From: Sipunculus nudus
Lineage: Eukaryota > Annelida > Sipuncula > Golfingiida > Sipunculidae
Length of the DNA stretch: 64,000 nucleotides
Direction: 5' to 3'
Assembly: GCA_026874595.1 (NCBI GenBank)
Contig: CM049320.1
Coordinates: 11,311,964-11,375,963 of the forward strand
Position numbers and translations under genes: made by a program. Each line of letters starts with the position of its first letter. Position 1 is the first letter of the stretch. The notes under the pieces are model-generated. The model ran no database searches. It saw nothing but the letters and a program-made list of their open reading frames with translations, and was not told where the DNA came from. This document shows positions 36,844-49,386 of this stretch, in pieces.

Positions 36844-36847
<4 letters not shown>
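36717..36847 (-). mobile_element. tRNA-derived SINE-like copy 3, ends TGTCAC/GTGACA
   Basis: On the minus strand a perfect A box (TGGCGAAGCGG) and B box (GGTTCGATTCC) occur in tRNA-like spacing, followed by CCCACCAGT. The tail (caagcttctttggcaagg) matches the copies at 262-395 and 506-648. Both ends read TGTCAC/GTGACA as inverted repeats next to AT arrays. It lies in an intron of the disrupted receptor gene. Confidence 0.65.

Positions 36848-36890
<43 letters not shown>
36848..36890. repeat. (AT)n microsatellite
   Basis: About 21 AT dinucleotides between the SINE-like element and the foldback palindrome. Confidence 0.95.
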
Positions 36891-36892
<2 letters not shown>

Positions 36893-36953
36893 AAAGGGTA
36901 TACACAGAAAATGGGTTCACTGCCAGTGGGACTTTTATGTGTATACCCTTTCC
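36891..36953. repeat. foldback palindrome, GGAAAGGGTATACACA arms
   Basis: A 63-bp near-palindrome with arms ggaaagggtatacacagaaa and ttttatgtgtatacccttt and a central cactgccagtggg. It is followed by aacaatgaaccagcatggct (in two close copies, 36963-37018) and then (AT)n at 37022-37071. A second copy is at 49153-49217. Confidence 0.8.
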
Positions 36954-37021
36954 ATCTATAAAACAATGAACCAGGCATGGCTATTCATATAAAACAATGA
37001 ACCAGCATGGCTATTCATACA

Positions 37022-37071
<50 letters not shown>
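37022..37071. repeat. (AT)n microsatellite
   Basis: About 25 AT dinucleotides, distal end of the foldback unit. Confidence 0.95.
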
Positions 37072-37073
<2 letters not shown>

Positions 37074-37670
37074 AATTTTACAGAAATCTTCTGCTTTCAG
37101 CAAGTACAAAATAAATATTTATAGTTTTTATCCTGAAGCAAGTACGCATAATTCATTGAACAATAAGCGGACTGGCCAAATAGAACTGTTCTTCTCCTCA
37201 GGTTATGATAATCGTGTCTCATTTTTTAATAATCTTTAAATATTTCAAAAGTAAATATTTCCTAAGTATTACCATGTTATTCACGTAGCCTTGTGTTGGC
37301 TTTATTCAAAGCCAACTGAGAAACACCTTAACTCACTGGTAGATATTCAGGTATTTGAAGTCTGTTCCTTTAGTAGGTACATGCCCGTTGATATTTGGTG
37401 ATTATTCTCTTGAAATTAAATAGTATCCCAAAATATAGGACACTGAAGGTAATGAGGGAGTAAAGGCCTTAGATGAGATGTAATACTATCTACCAAAAAC
37501 CAACATTACATTTTCCAACCTTCGGTTTCTTCTGGATCCTTTGACCAAATGGCCTCTCTCATATGTTAGCTACCTCTATTTGACAATTACATTTTTAGAA
37601 TATTTATGATACTCAAATCTAAGATTATATAGCTTCAAATATAGAACAAATATAGTTCGTTGTCAGAAGC

Positions 37671-37819
37671 CATCCCCCCTTTCAGCAGCCGCAAGGACTA
37701 AGAGTTTCCGACCAATTTTTGCGGCTTGGACCCCCCTTCTCAGTGGACCTTTTTAAAATTTTGTCATCAGTCCTCATGGGTTGGACCCCTCCTTTTCCTA
37801 AATCCTGGACCCGCCCCTG
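37671..37819. repeat. interspersed GGATCCAGG-family element, receptor intron
   Basis: Contains accaatttttgcggc, poly-C, tttgtcatcagtcct and the end cctggacccgcccctg. It matches the reverse complement of 14978-15100 and is partly matched by 51850-51930, which lies in the same intron of the intact receptor gene. Confidence 0.5.
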
Positions 37820-39671
37820 CTCGTTAAGAAAACAAGCAACTTACTTTCTGGATCTGATCTGTGAGATTTAGAAAACACTAACACATTTCAACGCTGCCCC
37901 ATCCGGACTTTTGTAATACGGTATATGTTTTATTGTGCAACCCACATAAGGTTAGACGACTTTTGGAAAATCATTCATACTTACTAGATTATTGACACAT
38001 GTACGTAAATTTCTGGCTACAATCCGCAGATTCAAAAATTTCATTTTGTAGGTTGAACAATCCGCATTGTATCTTATTTGTTTCTTCCAATTTTCCATCG
38101 ATTCCATACACAACTAAAATATATACAAACTGAAAAATATATTTTCATATATTTCCTTGAGTGTATTTATATTACACAGTATAAATGATCACGTATGAAA
38201 ATTATAGTATTTTTCCAAAAAAATTAAGCTATTGTATAATTTAATGTTTTTATCTTGTTTCCTGTGTTCTAGTGATAATGGTTATCATTTGTACGTGTAT
38301 AAGATGACCGTTTGTTAGACTTAATGAAACAAAAAGGTCACTAAATATTAAATGAGACAAATGTCATCATATAAATATATATGATACTATTGGAAAGTTT
38401 AAAGTATATATACATACATGGGATATCTTTTGACATCCATCTAATCTTGTTTTCCCTATGCTGCCGTTGCCAAACAGTAGAGCTCTTGTCCAACGCAGTT
38501 CCGTTTATCTCCGAAGGAGTGGGAATGCCGAGACCACGTGACATGCACGTCGCAGAGGCATCACTGTAACTTCCTCTTAGTAGCTTAGCGTCACCTGAAA
38601 GTAATAAGGTAGGTAAACGGAAAGGGTAAATATATATAAATTCTTTTCTACAAGTAAAATAAGGTGTCTGAATCCGATTTTTGCAACATTCATTCATTCG
38701 TGGATTTTATGCCCAAACAATTATATATAAATATATATTAATTATATATAAATGAATCAGACCTGTTGAAGGTTATCAATTTTTAAGTTGCTGATAAATG
38801 TTGTTATTAGGGTGACTCAAACGAGTTTGATATAGTTTGATTAGCCTTTTTAGACAAGCCTATTTTAAACAGCAAATCACTGGCGCTGTTAATCAAAAGC
38901 AAATTTGGAACACAACTGGCATAATAAACAATTGTTAAACTTACAGGATAATTTAGAAACGACCTATATTCCTTTTTAAGTGCCATTAAAGGTCTCCCTG
39001 TTTGCCCCCTGGGTAAGATGGATGTTAACACAAAGCGTAAAGGATATGGTCAGCTCTTGAACTTGTAGTCCAAGTGTCTAATGTAAAAGATTATCGCCTC
39101 TGTCTGTTCTCTAAATATCATTGAAATGGAGAAGTATCTGTATTCAAGAGCAGCTTGAAATATACTGGATTCAAAACAAGACTCACTTTTCTCGGTCACA
39201 TATATATTTTCACAATCATTTCGGGCATGTTATATCCGCTCACATATAGCTGCGGAACATATGTGTTCAAGTCAGTCGTTTTACAGATTGAATACTAATG
39301 TTAGTTACATGATTAAATTTGAGTTATGAACTCATTTTGGCACCAGGTACTCAAAATTGGAATACTTAGATGTTAAATTCATGTTTCCATTGCTGTGGAA
39401 CACATGTATCAATGGAAAATGTTTTATGTTATAAATCATACATTTTCACAGAGAGAGAGGGAGAGAGGGAGAGAAGATTAACAAAAAAAAACAAAAAACA
39501 TTTCACTTACATATCTGCGTGAATCTACACATCAGTGCCATTATTTCAACGTAAATCAAGTGTATTATGGTCCACATTTTACCTGTTTACTTTGGACGAA
39601 CTACATATGACAATCAACCAAAAAAGTTCAAGCGACTTTTATTTCACTGAAACATTTGGTTTATGTATTGT

Positions 39672-39680
39672 CTATATATG
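39672..39680 (-). promoter_or_regulatory. TATA-like box of the disrupted receptor copy
   Basis: CATATATAG on the minus strand, about 95-100 bp upstream of the start codon at 39577, aligned with the TATAA of the intact copy at 55996-56002. Confidence 0.4.
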
Positions 39681-42600
39681 TACCTGCTCAGGCCTGACAT
39701 TCGGTAACGGAAAAAAAAGCATTTGCTTGAACAGGCTTGGCCGTGTATTTCTTGGAATTTGGTAAATTGGTTTCACAGGCCCTTCAGGTCTGTTTGTTTT
39801 TCGCATGGACAAATTTTCACTAGAAACAACATGCAAAGTATAACCTGTTTTACTTACAATGAAGATTAACATAAATGGCAATATGTAAATGTCTGAGGAA
39901 CAGTAAAAGTAACACTATATAGTACAAATAATAAGTTTCTTTGGATTTCATTCAACTCTCGGGTGTCCTCTTGCAATTTTCTTAGATTTGTCAAAGACCA
40001 CAGACTGCTCCAGCTAGTTAACTCTAGATACAGGCAGTAAAATCAGACTTGAAGATATCTAAACAAATTTAAAAGCAGCGATCATGGTCTTAGAATGGCC
40101 TGTGGCACTGACGGAGACCGCCATTTATAACGAAACATTGGGCATGGGATTTACTGACATGTCCCCATTTCTTTGCATTTCTTACAACAAACATACTAAA
40201 GCAAAAAGTTGCAGGCCGGTGACCTGTGGGTATATAAAAAATTTTATCCGTGACTGTTACCTACAGAAATGTAGTTAAAATAATAAAGTACCCCTCCAGA
40301 CACAAGATTTGCGATATATCATAAAAAAGTGACATGACCTTAACTATTTCTGCAGACAAAATATTGGCGTTATATCATAATATTTACTTGTGTGATTACA
40401 AGTTAAGACTTTGTGCAATCTTGTTCGTAGAAACCTATCACTGTTCATGTTTAGTGAATGAAGCAATCGCACGTACAAAAACATAATGTACATTATGTGC
40501 AGCAACTCACTTTATATAGATACACGACTACACGGATATGAGTGACTATTATGATATATCCAGCTGAACTCCTTCATTGATTTGCTAGGAGAAGCATCAG
40601 CAACAAGCGTGATTACTAATACTATCATTTTTCAATGATTTGACAATGCTACTCAATTTTGTCAGGTGGAATACCTTTATGTGGTACAAACATATGTTAT
40701 ATACCAATGGTTGTCTACATGACTATGATCTGGGTGCCAAGATTTCAACATTTGTCAGGCCTTATGAGCATTTTGATCCCGGCGGTTCCAGATTTTAATG
40801 ATGGCTGTATATCATATCATCGTTGTTTAAGTTTGAATATTTATTAGTTATTGAATACCTGGTCAAGATTGTTGTGAAAAGTGATTTAAAAATAATGTAA
40901 TAATTTTTATAAAAAAAAATTAACGAAGCAATAGTCTGGACTAACAAATATCAGAAGTTAAGAGTCTGAATACACCTGAGGTATGAGCGTAGGAGAACAT
41001 AATGAATACTTTCCAGGAAGTGCTCATTACCACTCTCAGTGCCGATCAAACTGAAGACCAGACAGCAGTTTAGGGCAGGGTGTAGTATAGGAACCAGTGA
41101 GGGTTGAGAAGAATGAGGGGATGGCAGAAAATTCCATGAATGTACTGCTGTGCTTGATTTAATTCTAGAGACACATAGGTAAAAATGTAAATGAATGGAG
41201 ATTAGTGTTCATGCATTTATGTTCGCGTTTTTCAAGGTTCAAGTAGAGGTGCAGTGACACTGGTTTCGAGAACCGGAAGACATTACATTCATGAACAATG
41301 TTTTGATATTTGATTTAAGGAACATTAATTTTAGGGATGATTGTTAGCATAGTGAACTGGAAAGTGTAGTATTTATAATGGTGTTACTAGGAGGTATTGT
41401 CCTTCAGGAGGACATTCTATGGCATGCAATTTAGTTTTATTTAGTTTTGCTGGTTACAAAGTTAATGGTTTAAAATGTCCCAGGAGATCAGTCTAATAAA
41501 CACACTAAAGGTTCACTTTTTGCAGATGACAAATTTTGTCTGATTAAATTATTTTAAAACGTTTTCAATTCAAGGTAGTCTGAGGCCAGTCTGTTTCGCT
41601 GACGTATAACTAGACAAGCAAATTTGATTGCCTATGGATAAAGGAAATGGTAGATGCTACACGGGTATTAAGCATTTGCTTTATTAATGATTCAGATATT
41701 ACAACATGTACATGTTAGTCAACTAAAGGATATAGTAATTCTGTAATTTGAGGATTGGGTGTGATCCACAACAAGGTATTAGTCCGTTCTATATTTGACA
41801 CCAAATTTTCTCTGTAGAAAGAATCTCGTCCGCACCCTGTTGCCTGAATACTTTCGTGTAGTACCCCCGTACCCTTATCCATCCCCGACTGATTAATCAC
41901 ACCAATTATCCAACAGAACCAGTATCCGGGTCAAGGGTTTTCGATACAGACCATAACAGCTGGATGTTGCAAGGCAGGTGTCGGAAGTCAAAGTGGAGGG
42001 ACTAAAAGGGACGCAGTGTGTCAGTAAATGTACGATATGCGTTATTGCTTAGATAATTAAGTGTGACAACTCTGCTTCATTTGCCATGCATATCACGTTA
42101 CACACTCTCCCATGTGTAAACAAGACTTATTTGGCTGTCTATTCTGGCACACTAGCTAAGAAAAACCTTTTGTATGCATTGCTGATACATTACACACAAC
42201 ATACACGAAGTAAATGCACATGCAGTCCATTAAATAATGGATACGTGGTGAGGTTATTAGCGACTCTCTTTGGTAGAAATGAAGATGACTGAACGCGCTT
42301 TTTCTCAAATATACTATATGAAAACAATAAATATGAACCACCTGGAGACAAGTTGTAAATATATACAAGCTACATTAAATAAATTGTGGGGAATGGTAAA
42401 AAAAGTAATGATTATAATATATACAATACAAAAAATGAACATAAATCAAAGATGCGATATTAGGCATAAAAGCAAAGCCAAAGGACAACCAATTTCAAGG
42501 GGTTAAATATCAACCATAGTTTAAAGGAAACCCCATTGACACAGCTCGTATTTAAGCACCTAGAGGATAGTTATGTGTCGAGTACTAAGATCAAGATAAG

Positions 42601-43689
42601 GAGTGCATGCAGTCTCACGGTAAGTTCCAAATGTCATGCAACTATTGCTTATCATCATTGGGGAACTATTTAAATGTAAACATTTACATTGAACCGAAGT
42701 TTAACTGCAAACAATATGGAGCAATATATCATTGAAAGATAATAAAAAAGTAATAAACTTCAAAACGTTTCACTTCCAGGATATATTAATGATTTATTTA
42801 ATAATTATGATTCGTCGAAAAACGACAATGATTTTAAACAAGAAAAACATTAGGGTATGTTACAACTTAAATGTTGGCGGCGTAGGCACCTCGATAGCCC
42901 GTGAACATGCCACAGAAATTGCAAAGTTATAGAAAATCATTAGCACGGGAAAAATATGTTGATCATCATCAATATACCATATCTTTTTGGCCAAAATAAT
43001 ATTGAATATTTTTTATAAAGATATATACTGAACCGAAGAGGTTTCAGCATTATTTTTTTTTTTTTGCAACAGTATAGTTCATGATCCACACGCAACATTC
43101 TGCCATAACATTCACCTTGAGGAATTTTAGAATAATGATTAACCATTTGCTAGTAAAATATTTCAGAATTATTTGAAAAGTATTAGATTTTATACATATA
43201 CCCAGAGGGCCTCGGTGATTGTTAGCCAGTCAACCAAAAAAATAATTTAGGGGACCATGTAGCTTATTTTTGACCAATTGTAGTTTTTTTTAACCGGGTG
43301 AAAATTCTTAGGTAATTTTGACTGTTGTACATTAATTAAAGTTATATTTTATGCGAATGTTCAGGGCAAAGTAAAGTTATCCACCATCAATTCAGCAAAC
43401 CATACGCATATAATAATTTATATTCCATATACGTTTGGACTATTTTTCAGATCGAAGCGTCAATAAACATATAGTGTCATTATAAAGCCAGAAGGCTTAA
43501 CAATATCATACAAAATTCCTTAAATCTTCAATTTTAATTGACAGTGTCACCAACAGTCCAAGGACCTATCCTTTTAAAATTAAAAAAAGTCTCGAGTTCA
43601 TCATGAACCAGCAATAAAATTTGATGCTGGTTTATCACATTGGTTCCCGACTGACTGACTCCACCTCAGCGGAAATTTTATGAAGGTAA

Positions 43690-44300
43690 TTCAAACAGTT
43701 ATATCTAAATATCTTATCTGCAGGTTGTTAATACAGTCATACAGGTAATTCAAACAGTTATATCTAAATATATCTCATATGAAAGTTGTTCATATAGTTA
43801 TATCTCAATATATCTCATCTGCAAGTTGTCCATACAGTTATATCTCAATATATTTCATATGAAAGTTGTCCATACAGTTATATCTCAATATATCTCATCT
43901 GAAGGTTGTTCTTACAATTATACATCAATGTATCACATCTGAAGGTTGTCCATACAGTTATATCTCAATATATGTCATATGAAAGTTGTTCATACAGTTA
44001 TATCTCAATATATCTCATCTGAATGTTGTTCTTACAGTTATACCTCAATGTATCACATGTGAAGGTTGTTCATACAGTTATATCTCAATATAACTCATCT
44101 GAAAGTTGTTCACACAGTTATATCCCAATATAACTCATCTGAACGTTGTTCATACAGTTATATCCCAATATATCTCACATGAAAGTTGTTCATACAGTTA
44201 TATCTCAATATATCGTATCTGAAAGTTGTTCATACAATTATATCTCAATATATTTCATATGAAGGTTGTTAATAAAGTTATATCTCAATATATATCATTA
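43690..44300. repeat. 40-bp minisatellite, about 15 copies
   Basis: The unit is about 40 bp, of the form catacagttatatctcaata followed by tatctcatctgaaagttgtt. Units differ by a few substitutions (ATCTG/ATATG, gaaag/gaagg/gcaag). Copy number is estimated from 60-base line spacing. Confidence 0.9.
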
Positions 44301-46134
44301 AAAGGTCCAGCAGAAAATGCTTTTTATTTGATCCCCTGAAATGCATTTTTAAGGCGCTATTAATCTCCGGAGCCATGGATACAGGTTAGTGACCAGTGAT
44401 TAATTGAATATTTGGCCGGGGGATAAACGTCAATGAATGATTCTTTGAGGCATGACCTGGTTTTTGATCTTCTAATATTGAATATAGTGGGCCTCGAGTA
44501 TTTATCTTGTGATTTTTAATACGTTTCGTGTCTGGTTGTCACCAGAGAGTTTGTCTAACGGAAACAGGTTTGATTCAGATTCTTTGTTTGCAGCAGGAAG
44601 GTGTGTGCGCCAGGTCTGCGTATGGCGGGAAATTTGAACCGTCTGTTGGTCAGGAATAGCTTGATGCTTATTGGCCAAGATCAGGATGGGAGATTTCTAT
44701 AAACTTTTAACGTACGAGAGTGGTACATGCTGGGTCGTAAAGAGACCGACAGCGGGCCAAATTCTCGCAAGTTTCATAGTCTCTTCTTGGGCTTTGATTT
44801 ATATGGTTTATTGTTTTGTTATATTTTCATCTTCAGATTAGAGCGCCATCTACAGGCAGTTGTTGTCACTATTAAGTTAGGGCTTGTTTTCTGTTCTGTC
44901 AGGCTTTTATTATTTTACGAGTTCAATTTGAAAACGCTTCTGCCTTTAAAATGGGTTTCATTTGTACATTTAAATATATTTAACATTTAAATATATAAAG
45001 AACTTTGATATTTTACCATTAAGCTCACGGTTTCAGATGTCCAAACCATACCGTTTGAAACTTGGCCATGTTGTATTAACAACGGCATCTATCAAATTGA
45101 AAAATACATGTATTTCTGTTTTAACCTAAATACCTACATACCTCATTGACAAATGAAAAGACTCACCATAAAACCTGAAATGGCTGGTTTGATTATTTTC
45201 TACAACTTTTTTACTTGGCTCTCTCACTCTCTTCTTCACTCTCTCTCACATACACATACACACCGAATATGCAGAAGATCTGTCATACATTACACGTATT
45301 TATTTTTTAATTTTAAAATTGGTTTTAAATGTACAAAAATATAAATATATAAATAACTTTTTATCACATATGGACAAATGTTATTTGTTTTTCTTTCTAA
45401 AATATACATATAGTGAATATGAAAGTTCAAACCATACCATTGCTTGCATGAAAAAAAGGATAAGGCAGGTCAGCAAAAGAAAAATGGCAGGAAATTGAAA
45501 AGAAACAAAGGTGAAGCATATGTATCCGGAAATGGTAAAAGGTGCAAATAAGGGGATGTGGAATGACATGCATGTACTAATGCAAGACCTGTGTAAGTCA
45601 AGAGAAGCGAGAGACCTTCTTCGGGGAATTCTGGAGCATGACAGAATACCTGCAATTCAGGAAATGTGGTATGAACCGAATCTAAACAAAACGTGAACAA
45701 TATATATTCTAGGCAGATGTTTAGTTACAGCGAGAATTGTGAGATTGATTTTAGGAATATAGCAAAGTTTAAAGTCTTTTATTTACACACACTTTGGATA
45801 ATAAAGTCTGAAATAAAACTACCCTGAAAACATTGACGCCATAAGGAGTGGTATTGTCGGATGGGAGAAGAAAGCATGATAAAAGAAAAACGGTGGATAA
45901 AGAAATTTAACAAGGAATACGTTAACGTATTTCCTCTGGTAGAGTCCGACTACGTTCAATAGACAACAAACAAAGAGGGAATATCTCATTGATAACCCTC
46001 ACTATGTCTGAGATGTGCCGCATTAAGTGAGATTCCAGAAAAAATAATGAAAACCGTTTATAAAAGTGACTAAATGAGTGTATATTAACTTTATTTTTTA
46101 CACATGTAAAAGCAATCCTTAAAATTTTACAGTT

Positions 46135-46497
46135 ATGATATCAGTGAAAAGAAGGGTTATTGCTATTCCCGGGATGAAGGAATCGCTGGACGAGGCCCAA
46201 AATGAAATAGCTCTTGCGTGTACGATATTTATTAAAATCAAAAAGACTTCTGTTAAGAATCTCACATCATGGTTTGGCATCTGCAGTGGTCAAAACCATA
46301 ACAGGTACATTGCAATGATGTACCTGTATGCAGTAAACACCCTATCAAACGTGAACACCATAATACACAAGTACTTGGACCCTGGGCATACGCAAAATAA
46401 ACAGGAGTATATGCCCACAAAAATTAAAAAAGGCAAAAAAACGGCCTATCAATTTACATCCAGTATACATGATAACAAGAACTGCTTAAAAGGATAG
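46135..46497 (+). mobile_element. transposase-like ORF remnant
   Basis: A 120-codon open frame contains FGICSGQNHNRYIAMMYLYA and, 20-odd residues later, HKYLDPGHTQNKQEY. This resembles a motif pair (S-D-x-C-x-GQN-x-N and HKF-x-x-GHTQNE) that I associate with widespread uncharacterised transposon-derived proteins of invertebrates. The position normally held by the conserved aspartate before CxGQN reads Gly-Ile, and there is no intact N- or C-terminal part, so the element is dead. Family assignment is from memory of the motif and is uncertain. Confidence 0.45.
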
Positions 46498-48784
46498 TAA
46501 GCCATACCTTCTGAAAGAGATAAGCACAATCTGAATCTGATGATGAACTGTTCGGAGTAACAGAACTCGTGTTTCATTCAATGCAGAATATAATAGGAAT
46601 GGGATGTAATACAGAGTAGCAATTCTATTGATTTTCGGGTCATGAAGTCAAATATCAAGTTCAAAGGACCTCATAGGACCCACTTATTTAGAAAGCCATC
46701 CATTCATTTATTAGTTTATGGATGATAGCCCCAGGTTTGGTAGACAGATTGGCTTCAAACTGATCACAAGACCCTTATTTTTAAAAAGCTTATAAACCTA
46801 TCCTAATATAGGCAGCTGAGCGTCCAGATCCATCGGTTACTAGTTTAATATAACGACTTAGTTGATAGAGGTATAAGGCTGTTTGCTTGTATCATTATCA
46901 CTCCAAATACCTTCATGTGGTAAAAATTTGTATTTCAGGGCTATTGTGAGAGTGCGAAACCGCTTCAATTAGTAATAAATTTCCCAATAATTATATTTTT
47001 ATTTCCATGCAACTTTTTTTTTCTATTCGCCAAAACGAGCCATAATGATTTTTTTTAGAAATTACCATTTTGCATTAAGTACATTATTATGACATTTTCG
47101 TATCATATAACCAGCATTAGAATTAAGCTTAAAATTAGGCACAGATACATAAATCGAAGATGGCTCTCTTTTTAGAATGGAAGAACTTATCAAGAACCAC
47201 GGAAAATGTAGTATAGCGAACACTCAGTTTCCAGTGCACTTTATCATAACTGAAATTTATGATAAAAACTTAAACTGATGTTTAAATATAGGCCAATTAG
47301 TAATGTATCTTCTACTTTGCATGTATCCCACATTTCCCTTCTTTTCTTAATATTATTGGGTACATTTTATAAATACATTTCAATATAACATTATCACTAT
47401 TTTATTCATAAAACGACCATAGAATAAAATATTGAAAAATACATAACACGCGTTCATAAGCAAGGTCCAAATATGCGGATGTCCTGTGAAGCATAGTCTT
47501 CTTATTCCACCTGTGCCCGTAACACCAAAAGTGTAAAGATATGCCAAGATACATTGTTCGCATTTACAAGATCCTAACCAGACACCTCGTTTATGTTTAT
47601 AAAATCATTTATTATATGAAATTAAATAGTTGAATAGCACATGCTACATGTCTAACAATAACAACATCGACAGGAATGACATTCATTGTGCCTGCTTCTC
47701 TGCCTCGATCAGTGATCTTATTGAAATAGGTCGGCTCCTTTTACCGGATACAGATTAATTCGGATGGCCCCTGCCCATGCCTTTCTCCACCACACGGTTT
47801 CATGGTAGTCAGCTTGTATCTGCATAATCCTGGCATATGACAATAAACACATTTTCGTTGAAGAAATTACAAACTCTGCAGAAATCTCAAGGGTTTAAGC
47901 AATGACCTTTACGAACTAGGACGGCGATTGGCATTCACTTTTGGGAGTAGTTTAGGGCTATTATGTTGCTCAGTTGGTTCACAATCCAGGAAGTACAATG
48001 GTGGAAAAGGTGCATAATTCACCCAAAAACCTAGCAGTGTTGCTCTTGCTGGTAGGCCACGGGACACATCGATGTTATATTTCAGTTCTTGGTGTCCTGA
48101 TTTGTCTTCGCTCCTTGACAACATCACCAACCCTAACGGCAGCTGAGGCAACACTGTTAATGTCATGTCACAGTGTGATGTTAAAAATGTTTTCATTCAA
48201 AAAGCAATATACATCTTGTTTTTACCAGAATATTTTGAAGATTATCATGAGGGATATATCTTTAAATATATAAATATATATACCGTATATATAGATAGAG
48301 AGAGAGTGAGAAAAAAAGGTAAATAGCTTTATAATGTGTGTAGATCATGTTATGGTATACCCATGTAACAGTCCGTTGCGCTACTATTAGTTTCAAGCCT
48401 CTATCTGTGGCGGTCTCAGGCAAGAGGACTGTCAATTACCTGTTGGGGACGGTGAAATTCCTTATTGCGTTCCGGTGGTTAGAATGGGGGATTATTTTGG
48501 TGGCATTTTGAGACAGTTCTGATCTTTCGTTGAGGTAATTTTTCTTATATTTTTCTAGTCACAAGTTACATGTCCGCTTTTTCGTTTATGCATGTTTGAC
48601 ATTTTCATTTCATCACATCGTAATATGTAGTCTTTACCTTTTCTTTAAAGTTTCAAATATATTTCTCGAGCTCTGTTTAATTTTTGTATTTTTTTAATGC
48701 AGAATGATTTTATAGGGTTTCTGTATTTCTCTTTGAAAGCACCTCCCGTGAGTCCAAAGTGGTCTTTTGTTGTATATATAATTA

Positions 48785-49070
48785 TATATACAGGGCTTTC
48801 ACGACCGCGGGGGTTAGCGTCTCCGACGCTCGAAATCTCTTACGGACTCTCGCTTTTGTGTGTCAAAGCGTCCGACGGGACGCACTAATTTCTGGCTTGA
48901 AGCAGTCAATGACCATTACCGAGTGCCTCGACCGAACCCGTCAGATTTCAATTTTACACAACCTTCAAACATGGACACATATATTATTTCCCCTCCGGAC
49001 TTTCTAAACTCAGATGGGACACCCCAAAATGTTTGTCTGACCATCCTGGACTTTTTCTTCCTATTAAAAG

Positions 49071-49085
<15 letters not shown>
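48785..49085. repeat. MITE-like element with AGGGCTTT ends
   Basis: tatatacagggctttcacg at the left and attaaaagccctatata at the right form inverted AGGGCTTT ends set in TA-rich DNA. The inside is GC-richer than the surroundings (for example ccgcgggggttagcgtctcc). No transposase frame is inside. A frame crossing it and the AT array (48860-49306) is spurious. Confidence 0.5.

Positions 49086-49151
<66 letters not shown>
49074..49151. repeat. (AT)n then (GA)n microsatellite
   Basis: About 24 AT dinucleotides followed by about 14 GA dinucleotides. Confidence 0.95.
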
Positions 49152-49152
<1 letters not shown>

Positions 49153-49155
<3 letters not shown>

Positions 49156-49217
49156 AAGGGTATACACAGAAATGGTCCACTGCCGGTGGGAACCACTTTT
49201 CTGTGTTTACCCTTTCC
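49153..49217. repeat. foldback palindrome, second copy
   Basis: A 65-bp near-palindrome with arms ggaaagggtatacacagaaa and tctgtgtttaccctttcc, matching 36891-36953. Flanked by (GA)n and by two further AT arrays (49220-49250 and 49257-49301). Confidence 0.8.
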
Positions 49218-49218
49218 A

Positions 49219-49302
<84 letters not shown>

Positions 49303-49386
49303 ATAGTTAACCGAATGCTCTCATGAATTTCTGTAACAGACCACATCAATAAGTTTTAACTTATCAACAGGTCTAAATTTATATGA

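Larger units (their letters stand above)
33480..39577 (-). pseudogene. dual C-type-lectin receptor paralogue, ORF disrupted
   Basis: Exon-for-exon copy of the intact gene at 49387-55876: signal peptide 39577-39511, CTLD1a 38594-38418, CTLD1b 38113-37985, CTLD2a 36652-36382, CTLD2b 34840-34706 and transmembrane/tail 33586-33480. Two lesions break the reading frame. The CTLD1b exon ends CQ-TAA (37991-37989) where the intact copy continues LPG. CTLD2a has seven A (plus-strand T 36523-36529) and one base more than the paralogue, shifting the frame before KTADLVGPAN. Its donor is also weak (GTCAAT, versus GTAAAT in the intact copy). As it stands the transcript encodes a 122-aa secreted single-CTLD protein; later exons retain lectin-like and membrane segments, so loss appears recent. 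A sequencing error at the A tract could explain one lesion but not the stop. The gene may still be transcribed. Confidence 0.75.
39681..49386. other. spacer between receptor copies, no supported gene
   Basis: The part 39681 to about 40450 is upstream sequence homologous to the other receptor copies. Beyond it are the 40-bp minisatellite, a transposase-like remnant, two MITE-like elements and AT arrays (listed separately). Other short frames, including plus-strand frames at 45511-45696 and 42732-42932, have no motif I can assign. Confidence 0.45.

Noticed and set aside
36717-36847. Functional tRNA gene
   Set aside because: A and B boxes are good but the acceptor and anticodon stems do not pair over the full length, and diverged relatives exist, so a SINE is favoured.
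42732-42932. Plus-strand frame ending in YNLNVGGVGTS
   Set aside because: Briefly resembled a transposase GGVD motif, but the aspartate and the surrounding conserved residues are missing and the rest is AT-rich low-complexity.
43690-44300. CRISPR-like array
   Set aside because: Repeats are contiguous with no unique spacers and the DNA is eukaryotic; it is a minisatellite.
47909-48196. 95-codon minus-strand frame with mixed composition
   Set aside because: It looks more protein-like than its neighbours but has no motif I recognise, no splice context and no partner exon.
48860-49306. 148-codon plus-strand frame rich in Ile-Tyr
   Set aside because: Most of it is translated (AT)n and (GA)n DNA inside and beside a MITE-like element.
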